NCBI GenBank assembly: GCA_002067565.1
Contig: MVQZ01000332.1
Span: 1-18,360 of the forward strand
Direction of reading: 5' to 3'
Length of the DNA stretch: 18,360 nt
Source: Methanobacterium sp. PtaU1.Bin242
GTDB lineage: Archaea; Methanobacteriota; Methanobacteria; Methanobacteriales; Methanobacteriaceae
Shown: piece by piece, positions 7,319 through 15,018 of the stretch
Layout: every line of letters starts with the position of its first letter
Numbering within the stretch: the first letter of the stretch is position 1
Program-made: the position numbers and the translations under genes
Notes under the pieces: generated by a model
What the model saw: the letters and a program-made list of their open reading frames with translations, nothing else
Told to the model about the DNA's origin: nothing
Databases searched by the model: none

Positions 7319-7993
7319 TTATTCGGGTATGATGGTGGTTCCAATTTTTTCAAAAGTTGCTTTAATAAGGTTTTGCGGATTATTACCATTTACAATTACC
7401 GTCTTTATTTGTGATCTTTTTATGATTCCAATGGCGGTGTGGTCAAAAAATTCGTAAGTCCCCGCCTTGATATCCTTATTTGAGAGAAGATCCATCATCT
7501 GGGATGCTGTAATCTCCTCGAACATGACTGCGTCCGCATATTTCCTGGGATCCTTATCATAAAGACCATTCACCGATGTGGCATTTATAAGAAGATCAGC
7601 CTCTATAAATTCGGCCAATATGCTTCCCACTGCATCTGTGCTGTGAGCTGGTTCAGTACCTCCCATCACCACCAGTTTCCCGGAGGAAGAGTATTCCAGT
7701 GCCTCGGCGAAGTTATGGGGCACTGCCGGGTAGGCAGCATCCCCCAGAGCCATGATCAGGAGTTTTGCGTTTAAACGGGTTACATCAATTCCCACATCAT
7801 CACAAAGGGCTTCTGAAGCCCCCAATCCTCTGGCAATGGCTATGTAATCTCGGGCAGGCCTACCACCACCCACCACTACAAAAAGCTCATTTTCTGCTTT
7901 CATCTCTTTGAGTACATCAACATAATCCTTAAATATCCGGTAATCATTATCCTGAATTAATATGGAGCCACCTATAGTAACAACAATTCTCAT
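7319..7993 (-). CDS. pyrH: Archaeal UMP kinase
   Basis: This 224-residue amino-acid-kinase fold protein is archaeal UMP kinase, which phosphorylates UMP to UDP in pyrimidine nucleotide synthesis. Visible features are the N-terminal nucleotide-binding VVTIGGSIL, the VVVGGGRPARDYI segment, DVGIDVTRLNAKLL around 64-77 (part of the UMP site), the central VVMGGTEPAHSTDAVGSILA, and DLLINATSVNGLYDKDPRKY near 134-153 that binds the ATP phosphates and metal. The length matches the short archaeal form, and I see no substitution in the motifs. A GGTGATG site stands just before the ATG. Its promoter should lie in the spacer shared with prf1, which is transcribed the other way. Confusion with isopentenyl phosphate kinase is possible in this fold, but the length and motif spacing favour UMP kinase. 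Confidence 0.9.
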   Translation of the reverse strand: MRIVVTIGGSILIQDNDYRIFKDYVDVLKEMKAENELFVVVGGGRPARDYIAIARGLGASEALCDDVGIDVTRLNAKLLIMALGDAAYPAVPHNFAEALEYSSSGKLVVMGGTEPAHSTDAVGSILAEFIEADLLINATSVNGLYDKDPRKYADAVMFEEITASQMMDLLSNKDIKAGTYEFFDHTAIGIIKRSQIKTVIVNGNNPQNLIKATFEKIGTTIIPE

Positions 7994-8325
7994 CTCATCA
8001 CCATGAAATTAATCTATAACCTATAATATATAATTAAATGTGTATCCCTCAATCCCCATATAATTAATATTAATAATCATCAGGAAATTTTAAAATAATG
8101 AATTAATTTTAAATAATAAATGGTTCATATACAATTGATTATTCTAAATACTAAATGGTTATACCATTATTAAACATAGAAGATAAAGTTAAATGAGTTT
8201 AAAATAAGAATTCTATCAATAAAATACTTATAATGGTTTATAAATGACTTAAAAAGATTACTTAAATATCTTTTGTAAATTTATTACATTTTCTTTAGCA
8301 AATTCAAATTCAGGAGTGATTATCA
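7994..8325. promoter_or_regulatory. Divergent pyrH/prf1 spacer with candidate prf1 promoter
   Basis: This 332-base spacer is very A+T rich and contains no gene that I can support. On the plus strand AGATTAC followed by TTAAATAT (8255-8269) is a fair BRE/TATA candidate; it would start transcription near 8291, giving a leader of about 35 bases that contains the AGGAGTG ribosome site of prf1 (8312-8318). A minus-strand promoter for pyrH must lie in the left half, but several equally AT-rich candidates exist and I could not choose one. Confidence 0.35.
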
Positions 8326-9555
8326 GTGACAGAAGTATCATCAAAGGAAATTTACGAGGTTAAAAGGACTCTGGAGGAACTCTCCCAGAAAAGGGGAAGA
8401 GGAACAGAACTGGTGTCTGTTTACATTCCTCCAGATCGGCAGATCAGCGACGTGGTCAAGCATATGAGGGAGGAACTTAGTCAAAGTGCAAATATCAAGA
8501 GTAAACAGACTAAAAAGAATGTTCAATCTGCTATTGAAGTTATAATGCAGCGAATGAAGCTCTTTCCCAAACCACCAGAGAAAGGTCTGGTACTTTTCGT
8601 TGGAATGATACCCCGGGGAGGGCCAGGCACCGAAAAAATGGAAACCTATGTTTTTGAGCCCCCAGAACCGGTTCAGACCTATATCTACCATTGTAACTCT
8701 GAATTCTACCTGGAACCCCTGCAGGAGATCCTGGAAGAGAAAGACATCTACGGACTGGCAGTAATTGATCGTAAAGAAGCTACTATAGCTGTTTTAAGGG
8801 GAAAAAGAATTGACATCATAAAGCATCTGACCAGTGGTGTTCCGGGCAAGCACAAAGCTGGTGGACAGTCCCAGAGAAGGTTCGACCGCCTGATTGATCT
8901 GGCTGCTCATGAATTCAAAAAAAGAATAGGCGAACATATGAACGACGCCTTTCTAGCTATTCCTGATCTTAAAGGAGTTATTGTGGGCGGACCGGGCCAT
9001 ACCAAGGAGGAATTTGTAGAAGGGGACTATCTACACCATGAAATAAAGCAAAAAATCATCACCACCGTGGACACATCCTATACCGGTGAATTCGGCATTA
9101 GGGAAGTTATGGACAAATCCATGGATGTACTAACCGAAATAGATGTCATGCGGGAGAAAAAACTGGTTCAAAGATTCTTACACGAACTGGTGGATGAAAA
9201 TGGTCTGGCATCCTACGGAGAAGCCGAAGTCAGACGAAATCTCGCTATGGGTGCTGTTGAAGTTCTTCTACTTTCAGAAAATCTGAAAAAGAAAAGGCTG
9301 ATCTACCACTGCCCATCCTGTCAAGGTAAAACCGAAAAAACCGTCAAAAGAGAAGCTGAAACCGAAGAAATGACCTGCCCCAGCTGTGGTGAGAAGATGA
9401 AAACAGAAGAGGGTCGGGATTTAATCGATTCCTTTGTAGATATGGCTGAAGAAGTAGGATCCGAAGTTGAAATCATATCCACAGAAACTGAAGAAGGAAT
9501 GCAATTATTAAAGGCGTTTGGTGGGATTGCAGCGATTTTAAGGTATCGGGTGTGA
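8326..9555 (+). CDS. prf1: Peptide chain release factor aRF1
   Basis: This 409-residue protein is archaeal class I release factor aRF1, which recognises all three stop codons and releases the peptide. Domain 1 carries NIKS at residues 56-59 and the YxCxxxF motif as YHCNSEF at 121-127, both used in stop-codon reading. Domain 2 carries the GGQ triplet at 179-181, which enters the peptidyl-transferase centre. The C-terminal domain has a zinc-binding mini-domain with CPSC pairs (YHCPSCQG and TCPSCGEK). All key residues are present and the length is typical. The start is GTG at 8326, supported by AGGAGTG at 8312-8318 with seven bases of spacing. The gene stands alone, divergent from pyrH, and ends immediately before a T-tract terminator. 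Confidence 0.97.
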   Translation: MTEVSSKEIYEVKRTLEELSQKRGRGTELVSVYIPPDRQISDVVKHMREELSQSANIKSKQTKKNVQSAIEVIMQRMKLFPKPPEKGLVLFVGMIPRGGPGTEKMETYVFEPPEPVQTYIYHCNSEFYLEPLQEILEEKDIYGLAVIDRKEATIAVLRGKRIDIIKHLTSGVPGKHKAGGQSQRRFDRLIDLAAHEFKKRIGEHMNDAFLAIPDLKGVIVGGPGHTKEEFVEGDYLHHEIKQKIITTVDTSYTGEFGIREVMDKSMDVLTEIDVMREKKLVQRFLHELVDENGLASYGEAEVRRNLAMGAVEVLLLSENLKKKRLIYHCPSCQGKTEKTVKREAETEEMTCPSCGEKMKTEEGRDLIDSFVDMAEEVGSEVEIISTETEEGMQLLKAFGGIAAILRYRV

Positions 9556-9569
9556 TTTTTTTATTTTTT
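9556..9569 (+). terminator. T-tract terminator after prf1
   Basis: Seven T residues, one A and six T residues follow directly after the prf1 stop codon. This is the usual form of an archaeal intrinsic terminator. It also separates prf1 from the converging minus-strand gene that ends at 9589. Confidence 0.65.
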
Positions 9570-9588
9570 AATCCCAATTTATTTCGGG

Positions 9589-10188
9589 TTATTCATATGA
9601 ATCTCTGATCCTTTCTAGCTCATCATTACTCTCATAACTTTCTAAATCACTATTATTCTCATGATATTCTAAATTACCTCCACACTGGCATTCATCAAAA
9701 TCATCAGGTGATTCCCATAGTTGGAGCTTATAATATCCTCCACATTTATCACAAACCAAATAGCCCTTCCCAATTTTAGTATTTTCTGATGAATGAATCC
9801 CTTTTCCAACCTTTTTTATGAAAACCCCAATTAAACCACCGGACAGGCCCACTGCTAACAATAAAATTAAAGTAAACACTATTTTTATAGAGTTACTGGT
9901 GCTGAAAGGTCCATCTGTGATGAAAATAAATATCAACCCCATTAGAACCAGTATAAAAAGGAGTAAACTTACCAGAAAGCCATTAATTGCTCCTTCTATA
10001 AAATCATCAATGCCCCGATATCCTGATACAAATCCTCCAATTAAAGGTCCAATAAAAAATAAAGCAGCAGAATCAAATTGTGTCTTTCTTAAGAGAGTAA
10101 ATATTGACAATATAACAAAAAATCCTGTGAAAACACCAGCCCAGCTAATCCTATTAAACAATCCTTTAAACCATCGTATTTCTTCCAT
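9589..10188 (-). CDS. DUF5518-like membrane protein with C-terminal zinc ribbon
   Basis: This protein of about 199 residues has three or four membrane spans in its first 130 residues (for example AGVFTGFFVILSIFTLL, a GFLVSLLLFILVLMGLIFIF stretch and LILLLAVGLSGGLIGVFI). The PLIGGFVSGYRG and DFIEGAINGFLVS segments are typical of the small DUF5518-type membrane family of methanogens. A cytoplasmic tail holds a zinc ribbon (YLVCDKCGGYY, then a CQCGG pair) and an acidic, serine-rich end. The frame opens further upstream, but ATG 10188 is preceded by GAGGA at 10201-10197 with eight bases of spacing, while the ATG at 10203 and TTG at 10206 lack a site, so 10188 is preferred. It converges on prf1. 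The function is unknown. Confidence 0.72.
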   Translation of the reverse strand: MEEIRWFKGLFNRISWAGVFTGFFVILSIFTLLRKTQFDSAALFFIGPLIGGFVSGYRGIDDFIEGAINGFLVSLLLFILVLMGLIFIFITDGPFSTSNSIKIVFTLILLLAVGLSGGLIGVFIKKVGKGIHSSENTKIGKGYLVCDKCGGYYKLQLWESPDDFDECQCGGNLEYHENNSDLESYESNDELERIRDSYE

Positions 10189-10768
10189 TGTTGCTTTCCT
10201 CATCAATTAAATTTTTTTTTAACCAGTTTAATCTCAGATAACTTTAAATTATATCCCCAATGAGAATTATTTAAGATCATTGGATATATCATCCTTATCC
10301 AGATTATATTCAGCCCACATAGTTGCTGCAGAGGATATAATACATTTTCAGTACAACCAATAAAATGATTAAATAATTATTGTATAATAAGTATGATATT
10401 AATAATTCAGTATTAGTATTAATACAGAAGGATAATTAAACTTATTCATCCAAAAATATGCGACACTAAAGGATATCCCATCTTTTTTGTCTTTAAATTG
10501 ATTATTATTTAATTACCATAAGTTAGTGTATAATAACATTTAAGTAGTAGATTATTGACATTATCTGATCAAGTTGACTGGAAATATCAACTTAGAAACC
10601 TATCCTCCAAAAAAATTGTTCTGGGCAAACAGTCCACTTCACTATGAGCATATTTATTTAAATATTTCAAATTAATTACCCCATTACACTTTTAGATACC
10701 TTAGGGATTATAAATTCAGGTTAAGATTTAAATATTATAAGTTATTAAATTATACCAAGGTGATGTGA
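10189..10768. other. Long AT-rich non-coding spacer
   Basis: I found no convincing gene in these 580 bases on either strand. The only structure I noted is a seven-base inverted repeat with a nine-base loop (AAGTTGA at 10571-10577, TCAACTT at 10587-10593), which could be an operator or chance. Near the right end, TTATAAAT (10708-10715) and TTTAAATA (10727-10734) are candidate TATA boxes for the gene at 10769. The spacer length is unusual beside the compact left half of the window and marks the start of the accessory stretch. Confidence 0.4.
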
Positions 10769-11050
10769 ATGGAAGTTTCTGCTGCATGGATTTCTATACA
10801 AAATATTGACCCCTCCCTAAGTTTAGGAATCAAATCTGAAGAAATCAAAAATCAGGGTGAAATTCGTTACGACTTGGAGAAAAAAGTTGGAAATTTCGAA
10901 ATTAGAGAAATAAAAATTTCATTAGACCAAATTGAGATCCACTTACATGATGGAGAAGAAAAAATCATAGAAGTATACCCCACTAAATTTACAAAATACA
11001 CCTACAGCCCCTTAAAGAAAAAATCAGCAAGTTTTAGTCTATTGGAATAA
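10769..11050 (+). CDS. Hypothetical protein, 93 residues
   Basis: I do not recognise this protein. It is soluble, with no cysteine pair, signal peptide or membrane span. The composition alternates short hydrophobic and charged segments (FEIREIKISLDQIEIHLHDGEEKIIEVY, residues 48-75 in part), which suggests a mainly beta-strand fold. The last 20 residues are basic and serine-rich. Gene status is supported by an AAGGTGAT ribosome site at about 10757-10764, a normal ATG, and TATA-like sequences 35 to 60 bases upstream. It stands alone between a long spacer and a cluster of damaged minus-strand genes, so it may belong to the same accessory material. Confidence 0.55.
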   Translation: MEVSAAWISIQNIDPSLSLGIKSEEIKNQGEIRYDLEKKVGNFEIREIKISLDQIEIHLHDGEEKIIEVYPTKFTKYTYSPLKKKSASFSLLE

Positions 11051-11096
11051 ATGATCAAATATCTCAAATTTAAATTTTCAACAAGCTAAATCTATA

Positions 11097-11284
11097 TTAA
11101 TAAAAACTAGATTTATTCTTATCTTTAACCATCAAATCAGTCAGCTTAGTTTGTTTTTTCAATTTTTCATTATGCTTCCACTCGAATAACTGCCATGCTT
11201 CCTCAATAATTCCATTTGATGTTTATATAATAGTTCTGGTGTGATTTCTCCAATTCTGGTTTTATATTGCCTTTTGTTTATCAT
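11097..11284 (-). pseudogene. Broken small gene B of an overlapping pair
   Basis: This small minus-strand reading frame is not recognised as a known family. From ATG 11284-11282 it reads MINKRQYKTRIGEITPELLY and on to a stop at 11159 (41 residues). A second, equally protein-like frame shifted by one base takes over near 11200 and reads through EEAWQLFEWKHNEKLKKQ to a stop at 11097-11099. Joining them gives one charged helical protein of about 60 residues, so a one-base insertion (or two-base deletion) is likely between about 11195 and 11225. Its ATG overlaps the TGA that ends the readthrough frame of the upstream gene (ATGA), which supports both as a former translationally coupled pair. A functional 41-residue product is the alternative. 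The origin is unknown; a phage or plasmid source is only a guess. Confidence 0.4.
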
Positions 11285-11730
11285 ATTTCCAGATTACTCC
11301 ACCTGAAACTGGTCTGGATTTCATTTTCATCACTAGCCAGTCCCCCCTTAATTTACCTCCCATTTAAACCTATTAAACACTGTAAATCGCCTTTATTGTC
11401 TATATACCTACGTTTTTTGATTTTTTCTGCTGACTTTGCAAATGATCCTAGTGTGGTTTGTGTGTCAAACTTTAATAGGGGATCTAACTCTTCTCTTGCT
11501 TTATTCAGGTAGTGTTCTAAAATCTCGAACTCCCTCTGGGGATCATCAGGTGGATTGGCCAGAACTTCCTTAAGGACTTTGCCCATGATTTCCAGGTTGG
11601 CGGTGATTTCATCATAGGTATTCAAGAACTCTTCATAAGGAAATATTATAAGATCTTCATCTTTATTGAATATTGCCATGTTATAAAATGTTGTTTCGTA
11701 TTTACTGGCTTTAGTAACACCTAATCTCAT
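11281..11730 (-). pseudogene. Unrecognised gene A with an in-frame TAA
   Basis: The frame from ATG 11730 reads a soluble, acidic, helical protein (EEFLNTYDEITANLEIMGKV, then NPPDDPQREFEILEHYLNKA) and stops at TAA 11355-11353 after about 125 residues. The same frame then continues for 23 more protein-like codons (IKGGLASDENEIQTSFRWSN and beyond) to TGA 11283-11281, which overlaps the ATG of gene B as ATGA. That arrangement is hard to explain unless TGA was the original stop, so the TAA is probably a nonsense mutation. The start is chosen because AGGATGA (11746-11740) is nine bases before ATG 11730; a TTG at 11739 lies directly against the site. The family is not recognised. The shortened product might still be made and work. 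Confidence 0.5.
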
Positions 11731-11747
11731 TTCTATCAATCATCCTA

Positions 11748-11885
11748 TTATATAATTATTTTATTTTGTAGGATCATAAACAGCACTTCAATAGCAAATA
11801 TCCAAGCACAAATAGTATATGCAATCACCATGGTCTCTTGATAATCTATTTTCCGATGTCCACATGCTAAACAATGATTTACCAA
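11748..11885 (-). CDS. Very small zinc-knuckle / single-TM protein
   Basis: A 45-codon frame starts at TTG 11885-11883 and ends at TAA 11750-11748. It reads MVNHCLACGHRKIDYQET, with a CxxC plus flanking histidines that could hold a metal, followed by one hydrophobic segment of about 20 residues (MVIAYTICAWIFAIEVLFMI). A strong GGAGGTG ribosome site (11899-11893) stands seven bases before the TTG. The design, metal knuckle then one membrane span, resembles the 65-residue zinc-ribbon protein encoded at 7007-7204 but is shorter. It ends eight bases from the gene A ribosome-site region, so the two would be cotranscribed. A longer overlapping frame (11788-12150) lacks a ribosome site and looks like a shadow. 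The function is unknown. Confidence 0.5.
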   Translation of the reverse strand: MVNHCLACGHRKIDYQETMVIAYTICAWIFAIEVLFMILQNKIII

Positions 11886-12128
11886 TTTTATACACCTCCA
11901 TAAATGTCCATATGGCTTTTATTTGGGGATAAAAGTATATCAGAATATTGAAGCTTTTAAATAGCCTTAATATCTGTTTTTTTCTTACCATTTTATGTGG
12001 TTCATGCTTATCCCTCGGAGATAGTAGTAAGTTTAAACTGTGTGGTGAGGCTTTTGCAAGAGAGCATCTGAGAAGAAATAGTAATATATTTATATTATAA
12101 CTTAATATCATATCATTGGAGGATGGAT

Positions 12129-12467
12129 ATGATAGAATTATTAGAAACAAAGGTAAATAAAGAAAAAAACCACATAATGGTGCAATTTCTGGAGAAAGAG
12201 GTTAGCGAAGAACTACAGCAATTCATAGAAAGCAAATTAGATGAGTACACTGCCGCTATAAATAGAGAATATCAAATAAAAACAGGACATGGCGTCATCA
12301 ATGAAAACCATTACTTGAACGGCGGATATTTAATAGGATTTAAAACCGAATTACCCCCACTATTCCCCATAAAAGATCTTGAAGAAAGAAAAAAAGAATT
12401 CAGCAGCAGACTCAACCAATCTTTTCCCATATACTATGATGATCTGAAAAAACAGTTTAGAAATTAG
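12129..12467 (+). CDS. Hypothetical protein, 112 residues
   Basis: I do not recognise this protein. It is soluble and charged: an N-terminal helical half (MIELLETKVNKEKNHIMVQF, then a glutamate-rich helix to about residue 45) and a C-terminal part with aromatic and proline-rich turns (NHYLNGGYLIGF, ELPPLFPIKDLEERKKEF). The frame also contains ATG 12123, but that codon overlaps the GGAGGATGG ribosome sequence (12118-12126). ATG 12129 has six bases of spacing and is preferred. A TATTTATATTATA stretch at about 12087-12099 could be the promoter, implying a very short leader. The roughly 240 bases upstream hold no other gene that I accept. It is isolated beside the damaged gene pair and converges on gfcR. 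Confidence 0.55.
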   Translation: MIELLETKVNKEKNHIMVQFLEKEVSEELQQFIESKLDEYTAAINREYQIKTGHGVINENHYLNGGYLIGFKTELPPLFPIKDLEERKKEFSSRLNQSFPIYYDDLKKQFRN

Positions 12468-12528
12468 ATTAAGTTAAGAAAATTGTCTAAAAATTAAAAT
12501 TTGGGAAATTAATTAAGCAAGATCAAGT

Positions 12529-13128
12529 TCATCCCAATCGACTGACCCTAATTAAAGACTCCACCGGAACTCCTTCCAGCTCATTTATTCCCTTCTTATC
12601 AATTAGTACTACCGCTGCCAGTGGTTCAGCCCCTAACTCCTTAAAAACTTTTATGGCTTCTTTAATGGTTCTTCCGCTGGTTATCACATCATCCACAATA
12701 ACCACCCGACGGCCCTGTACCGATGCAAAATTACTGCTTACAGCTCCCCGGGCATCTTCTTCTTTACGGTGTTTTATGGGGTGGAATACAGAGATATCTG
12801 CCTCTATTATATCTGCCATCATGGTGGCAAAGGGTATTCCGCTGACAGTTATGCCTACTATGACTTCTGGCTCCCCATGCTCCAATGCCATGTCAGCCAT
12901 GGCTGCAGAGACATATTTCATCCTTACAGAGCTGCCTCCCAGACTTTTCCAGTTGATGGCGAAGTCAAGAGGGGCTTTATCCTGTTTATCTCTTTTTTTC
13001 TGGTCAATCTCCTGAAGAATAAGCCATCTAGCAGTGTCTTTGGAAACATTTAATTCATCTGCAATTTCTCCAGTGGTGAAACCTCTGCTTCTAAGTTCAT
13101 GTGCACTTTTTATGAGTTTTTCATTCAT
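12529..13128 (-). CDS. gfcR: GfcR-like HTH-phosphoribosyltransferase transcription regulator
   Basis: This protein of about 199 residues joins an N-terminal helix-turn-helix (ELRSRGFTTGEIADELNVSK, residues 10-29) to a phosphoribosyltransferase-type domain with the PRPP-binding motif VVIVDDVITSGRT. This architecture is the archaeal PyrE-like family of which haloarchaeal GfcR, a sugar-metabolism regulator, is the characterised member. It is often misannotated as orotate phosphoribosyltransferase. The regulatory role in methanogens is not known; binding of a phosphosugar or PRPP as signal is inference. I choose ATG 13128 because AGGATGTG lies upstream with suitable spacing; a GTG at 13137 overlaps that site. 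It follows a Gfo/Idh/MocA gene on the same strand after about 66 bases. Confidence 0.85.
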   Translation of the reverse strand: MNEKLIKSAHELRSRGFTTGEIADELNVSKDTARWLILQEIDQKKRDKQDKAPLDFAINWKSLGGSSVRMKYVSAAMADMALEHGEPEVIVGITVSGIPFATMMADIIEADISVFHPIKHRKEEDARGAVSSNFASVQGRRVVIVDDVITSGRTIKEAIKVFKELGAEPLAAVVLIDKKGINELEGVPVESLIRVSRLG

Positions 13129-13194
13129 GGACCACACATCCTAAACACTCATTTTATTATAATATGCTGAATTTGACCCCTATCACTTGCTGAA

Positions 13195-14148
13195 TTAACA
13201 TTCATTCATATTAATAGGATTTTTAGACTTTGCTGATTTTAAGGCAGCTAAAACCACTTTAAGGGCGTGGATTCCATCTTCCCCTGTGATTTTCGGCTCT
13301 TCATCATGAATTATGGCGGATAAAAATGAATTCAACTCCTCCCTGAGAGGTTCTTTATGCTCCACTTCCACTTTCTGTTCGTTTTTTCCATAAACTTCCA
13401 CTGCCTGATCTATATAGTCAATGGATATTATACCATCCACACCAATAATTTCCAGTTGCCTCTTCTTATAGGGAGTAAGCCAGTTGGTTTCCAGAACACC
13501 AACCACTCCATTTTCAAATCTCATCATTAACTCAGCATGATCTTCATATTCACATTTCTCCAGTCGACTGCCCATATTAGCATAAACCCGAGATACTGGA
13601 CTGTCAAAGAGATAGAACATGATATCTACTTCATGTATTGCCAGATCTATGGTAACCCCCACATCCTTTATACGCGGAGGAAATGGCCCAACTCTCTTTG
13701 CTGAAGCAGATACAACCTCTCCTATCACACCCTCATCTATAAGTCTTTTAGCTTCAAGAACTGCTGGATTAAATCTTTCAACATGCCCGGTGGCCAATTT
13801 AACCCCCGCCTCTCTGGCAGCCTCAACCATCTCTTTAGCCTCGTCCAGGGTAAATGCTATGGGTTTCTCCACCAAAACATGTTTTCCCTGTTCTATAGCA
13901 CCCATAACCACCTCATAATGATAAGTGGTTGGTACACATACACTGACCGCGTCGATTTCCGGCATCTCCAGTATGTTTCCATAATCAACATATCCCACCG
14001 TATGATATTCTTTGGAAACTTCAGCTAGAGTTCCTTTCATTAAATCTGATATAGCCAGGAGGTTGGCGTTTTCCATTTTGGAATAGACACGGACATGGTT
14101 TTGGCCCATAGCCCCTACCCCAATAACGCCTACATTAACATTGTTCAA
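13195..14148 (-). CDS. Gfo/Idh/MocA family NAD(P)-dependent dehydrogenase
   Basis: This 317-residue protein has an N-terminal Rossmann domain (VGVIGVGAMGQNH, residues 6-18) and the EKP motif at 94-96, whose lysine is catalytic in this family. The DLAIHEVDIM segment supplies the other usual catalytic residues (D168, H172). GHVERFNPAV at 121-130 and the C-terminal beta-sheet domain are also typical. These motifs resemble UDP-N-acetylglucosamine 3-dehydrogenase types used in archaeal surface sugar synthesis, but the substrate cannot be read from sequence alone. The TTG start at 14148 directly abuts the hemC stop (TAA at 14151-14149), and GGAGG inside the hemC end lies eight bases upstream, so translation is probably coupled to hemC. 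No sugar-biosynthesis genes are nearby to confirm a pathway. Confidence 0.88.
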   Translation of the reverse strand: MNNVNVGVIGVGAMGQNHVRVYSKMENANLLAISDLMKGTLAEVSKEYHTVGYVDYGNILEMPEIDAVSVCVPTTYHYEVVMGAIEQGKHVLVEKPIAFTLDEAKEMVEAAREAGVKLATGHVERFNPAVLEAKRLIDEGVIGEVVSASAKRVGPFPPRIKDVGVTIDLAIHEVDIMFYLFDSPVSRVYANMGSRLEKCEYEDHAELMMRFENGVVGVLETNWLTPYKKRQLEIIGVDGIISIDYIDQAVEVYGKNEQKVEVEHKEPLREELNSFLSAIIHDEEPKITGEDGIHALKVVLAALKSAKSKNPINMNEC

Positions 14149-15018
14149 TTATGAATCCTCCTTAATAATTTTGGCAGCTTCCCTGCCCAGTTCGCGAGCT
14201 TCTGATAATGATCCACTTAAACTCACCTGGGAAAGCACTTCACCCTCCCTGCTAAGTAAAATGGTGTAAAGATGCAGTTTATTGCCATCTGCCCGTGCAT
14301 TAGCTCCCAGGGGCCATTGACAACCCCCACCAAGCTCTCCTAATACAGTTTTTTCTGCCTCTACTTCCTGTGCAGATGGTATATGATTTAATTTTTCTAA
14401 AATTTCTCTTATCTCACTATCCCCCCGGGATACTACGGCCAGTGCTCCCTGACCAGCCGCAGGAGTGAAATATTCAGGAGAAAACACCTGTTTTATATGT
14501 TTATCCAGCCCTAATCGCTTTATACCGGCTTCAGCCAGGATTACGCCCTGGTATTCTCCGTTTGAAACCTTATTTATACGAGTTTCAACATTTCCTCTGA
14601 TGGACTTTATATTTACATTCTTTTGATGATGGTTTATAAAAGCTTCTCTTCTCAGACTGCTGGTGCCTAAGGTGGCTCCATCAGGGATCTCATCCCAATT
14701 ATAGGGAGAAACCAGAACTTCTCGGGGAGATTCCCTCTCCGGAACAGCCACTATCTCCAGATCTCCTGTCATCTCTGTGGGAAGGTCTTTTAGGCTGTGT
14801 ACTGCAAAATCCACCTTTCCCTCCAGAATAGCTTTATCCAGTTCTTTGGTGAATATTCCCTTAACATCCATCTGGTAAAGTTGAGAATCTTGTATTTTAT
14901 CACCGGTGGTTTTTATTATCTCCACCTGTACTTCTTCATCTGTTATTTTAGATAACTGTTTGATTATATATTTTGTCTGTACCATTGCCAGACTGCTTCC
15001 TCTGGTACCTACCTTCAA
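14149..15018 (-). CDS. hemC: Hydroxymethylbilane synthase (porphobilinogen deaminase)
   Basis: This enzyme joins four porphobilinogen units into hydroxymethylbilane, the tetrapyrrole precursor of F430, cobalamin and sirohaem in methanogens. The protein of about 289 residues shows VGTRGSSLAMVQT at its start, the HSLKDLPTE segment with the catalytic aspartate, the arginine-rich TSSLRREA and RGNVETRI segments, PAAGQGALAV, and GGGCQWPLGA, whose cysteine (about residue 233) carries the dipyrromethane cofactor. Starts at TTG 15033 and ATG 15027 are in frame, but the GGAGA ribosome site (15031-15027) overlaps them. TTG 15018 is eight bases downstream and gives MKVGTRGS, the usual beginning of the family, so I prefer it. 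It is the first gene of the hemC, Gfo/Idh, gfcR run. Confidence 0.95.
   Translation of the reverse strand: MKVGTRGSSLAMVQTKYIIKQLSKITDEEVQVEIIKTTGDKIQDSQLYQMDVKGIFTKELDKAILEGKVDFAVHSLKDLPTEMTGDLEIVAVPERESPREVLVSPYNWDEIPDGATLGTSSLRREAFINHHQKNVNIKSIRGNVETRINKVSNGEYQGVILAEAGIKRLGLDKHIKQVFSPEYFTPAAGQGALAVVSRGDSEIREILEKLNHIPSAQEVEAEKTVLGELGGGCQWPLGANARADGNKLHLYTILLSREGEVLSQVSLSGSLSEARELGREAAKIIKEDS

Noticed and set aside
11160..11225. Programmed -1 frameshift in gene B as in phage tail chaperones
   Set aside because: No slippery heptamer or downstream structure is visible, and the neighbouring gene is also damaged.
12036..12071. C/D box guide RNA (GTGGTGA followed by CTGA)
   Set aside because: Only about 19 bases separate the boxes, with no D'/C' pair, too short for an archaeal C/D guide RNA.
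11788..12150. 120-residue minus-strand frame over the spacer before the gene at 12129
   Set aside because: There is no ribosome site, its composition is unlike a real protein, and a short frame with GGAGGTG explains the lower part better.
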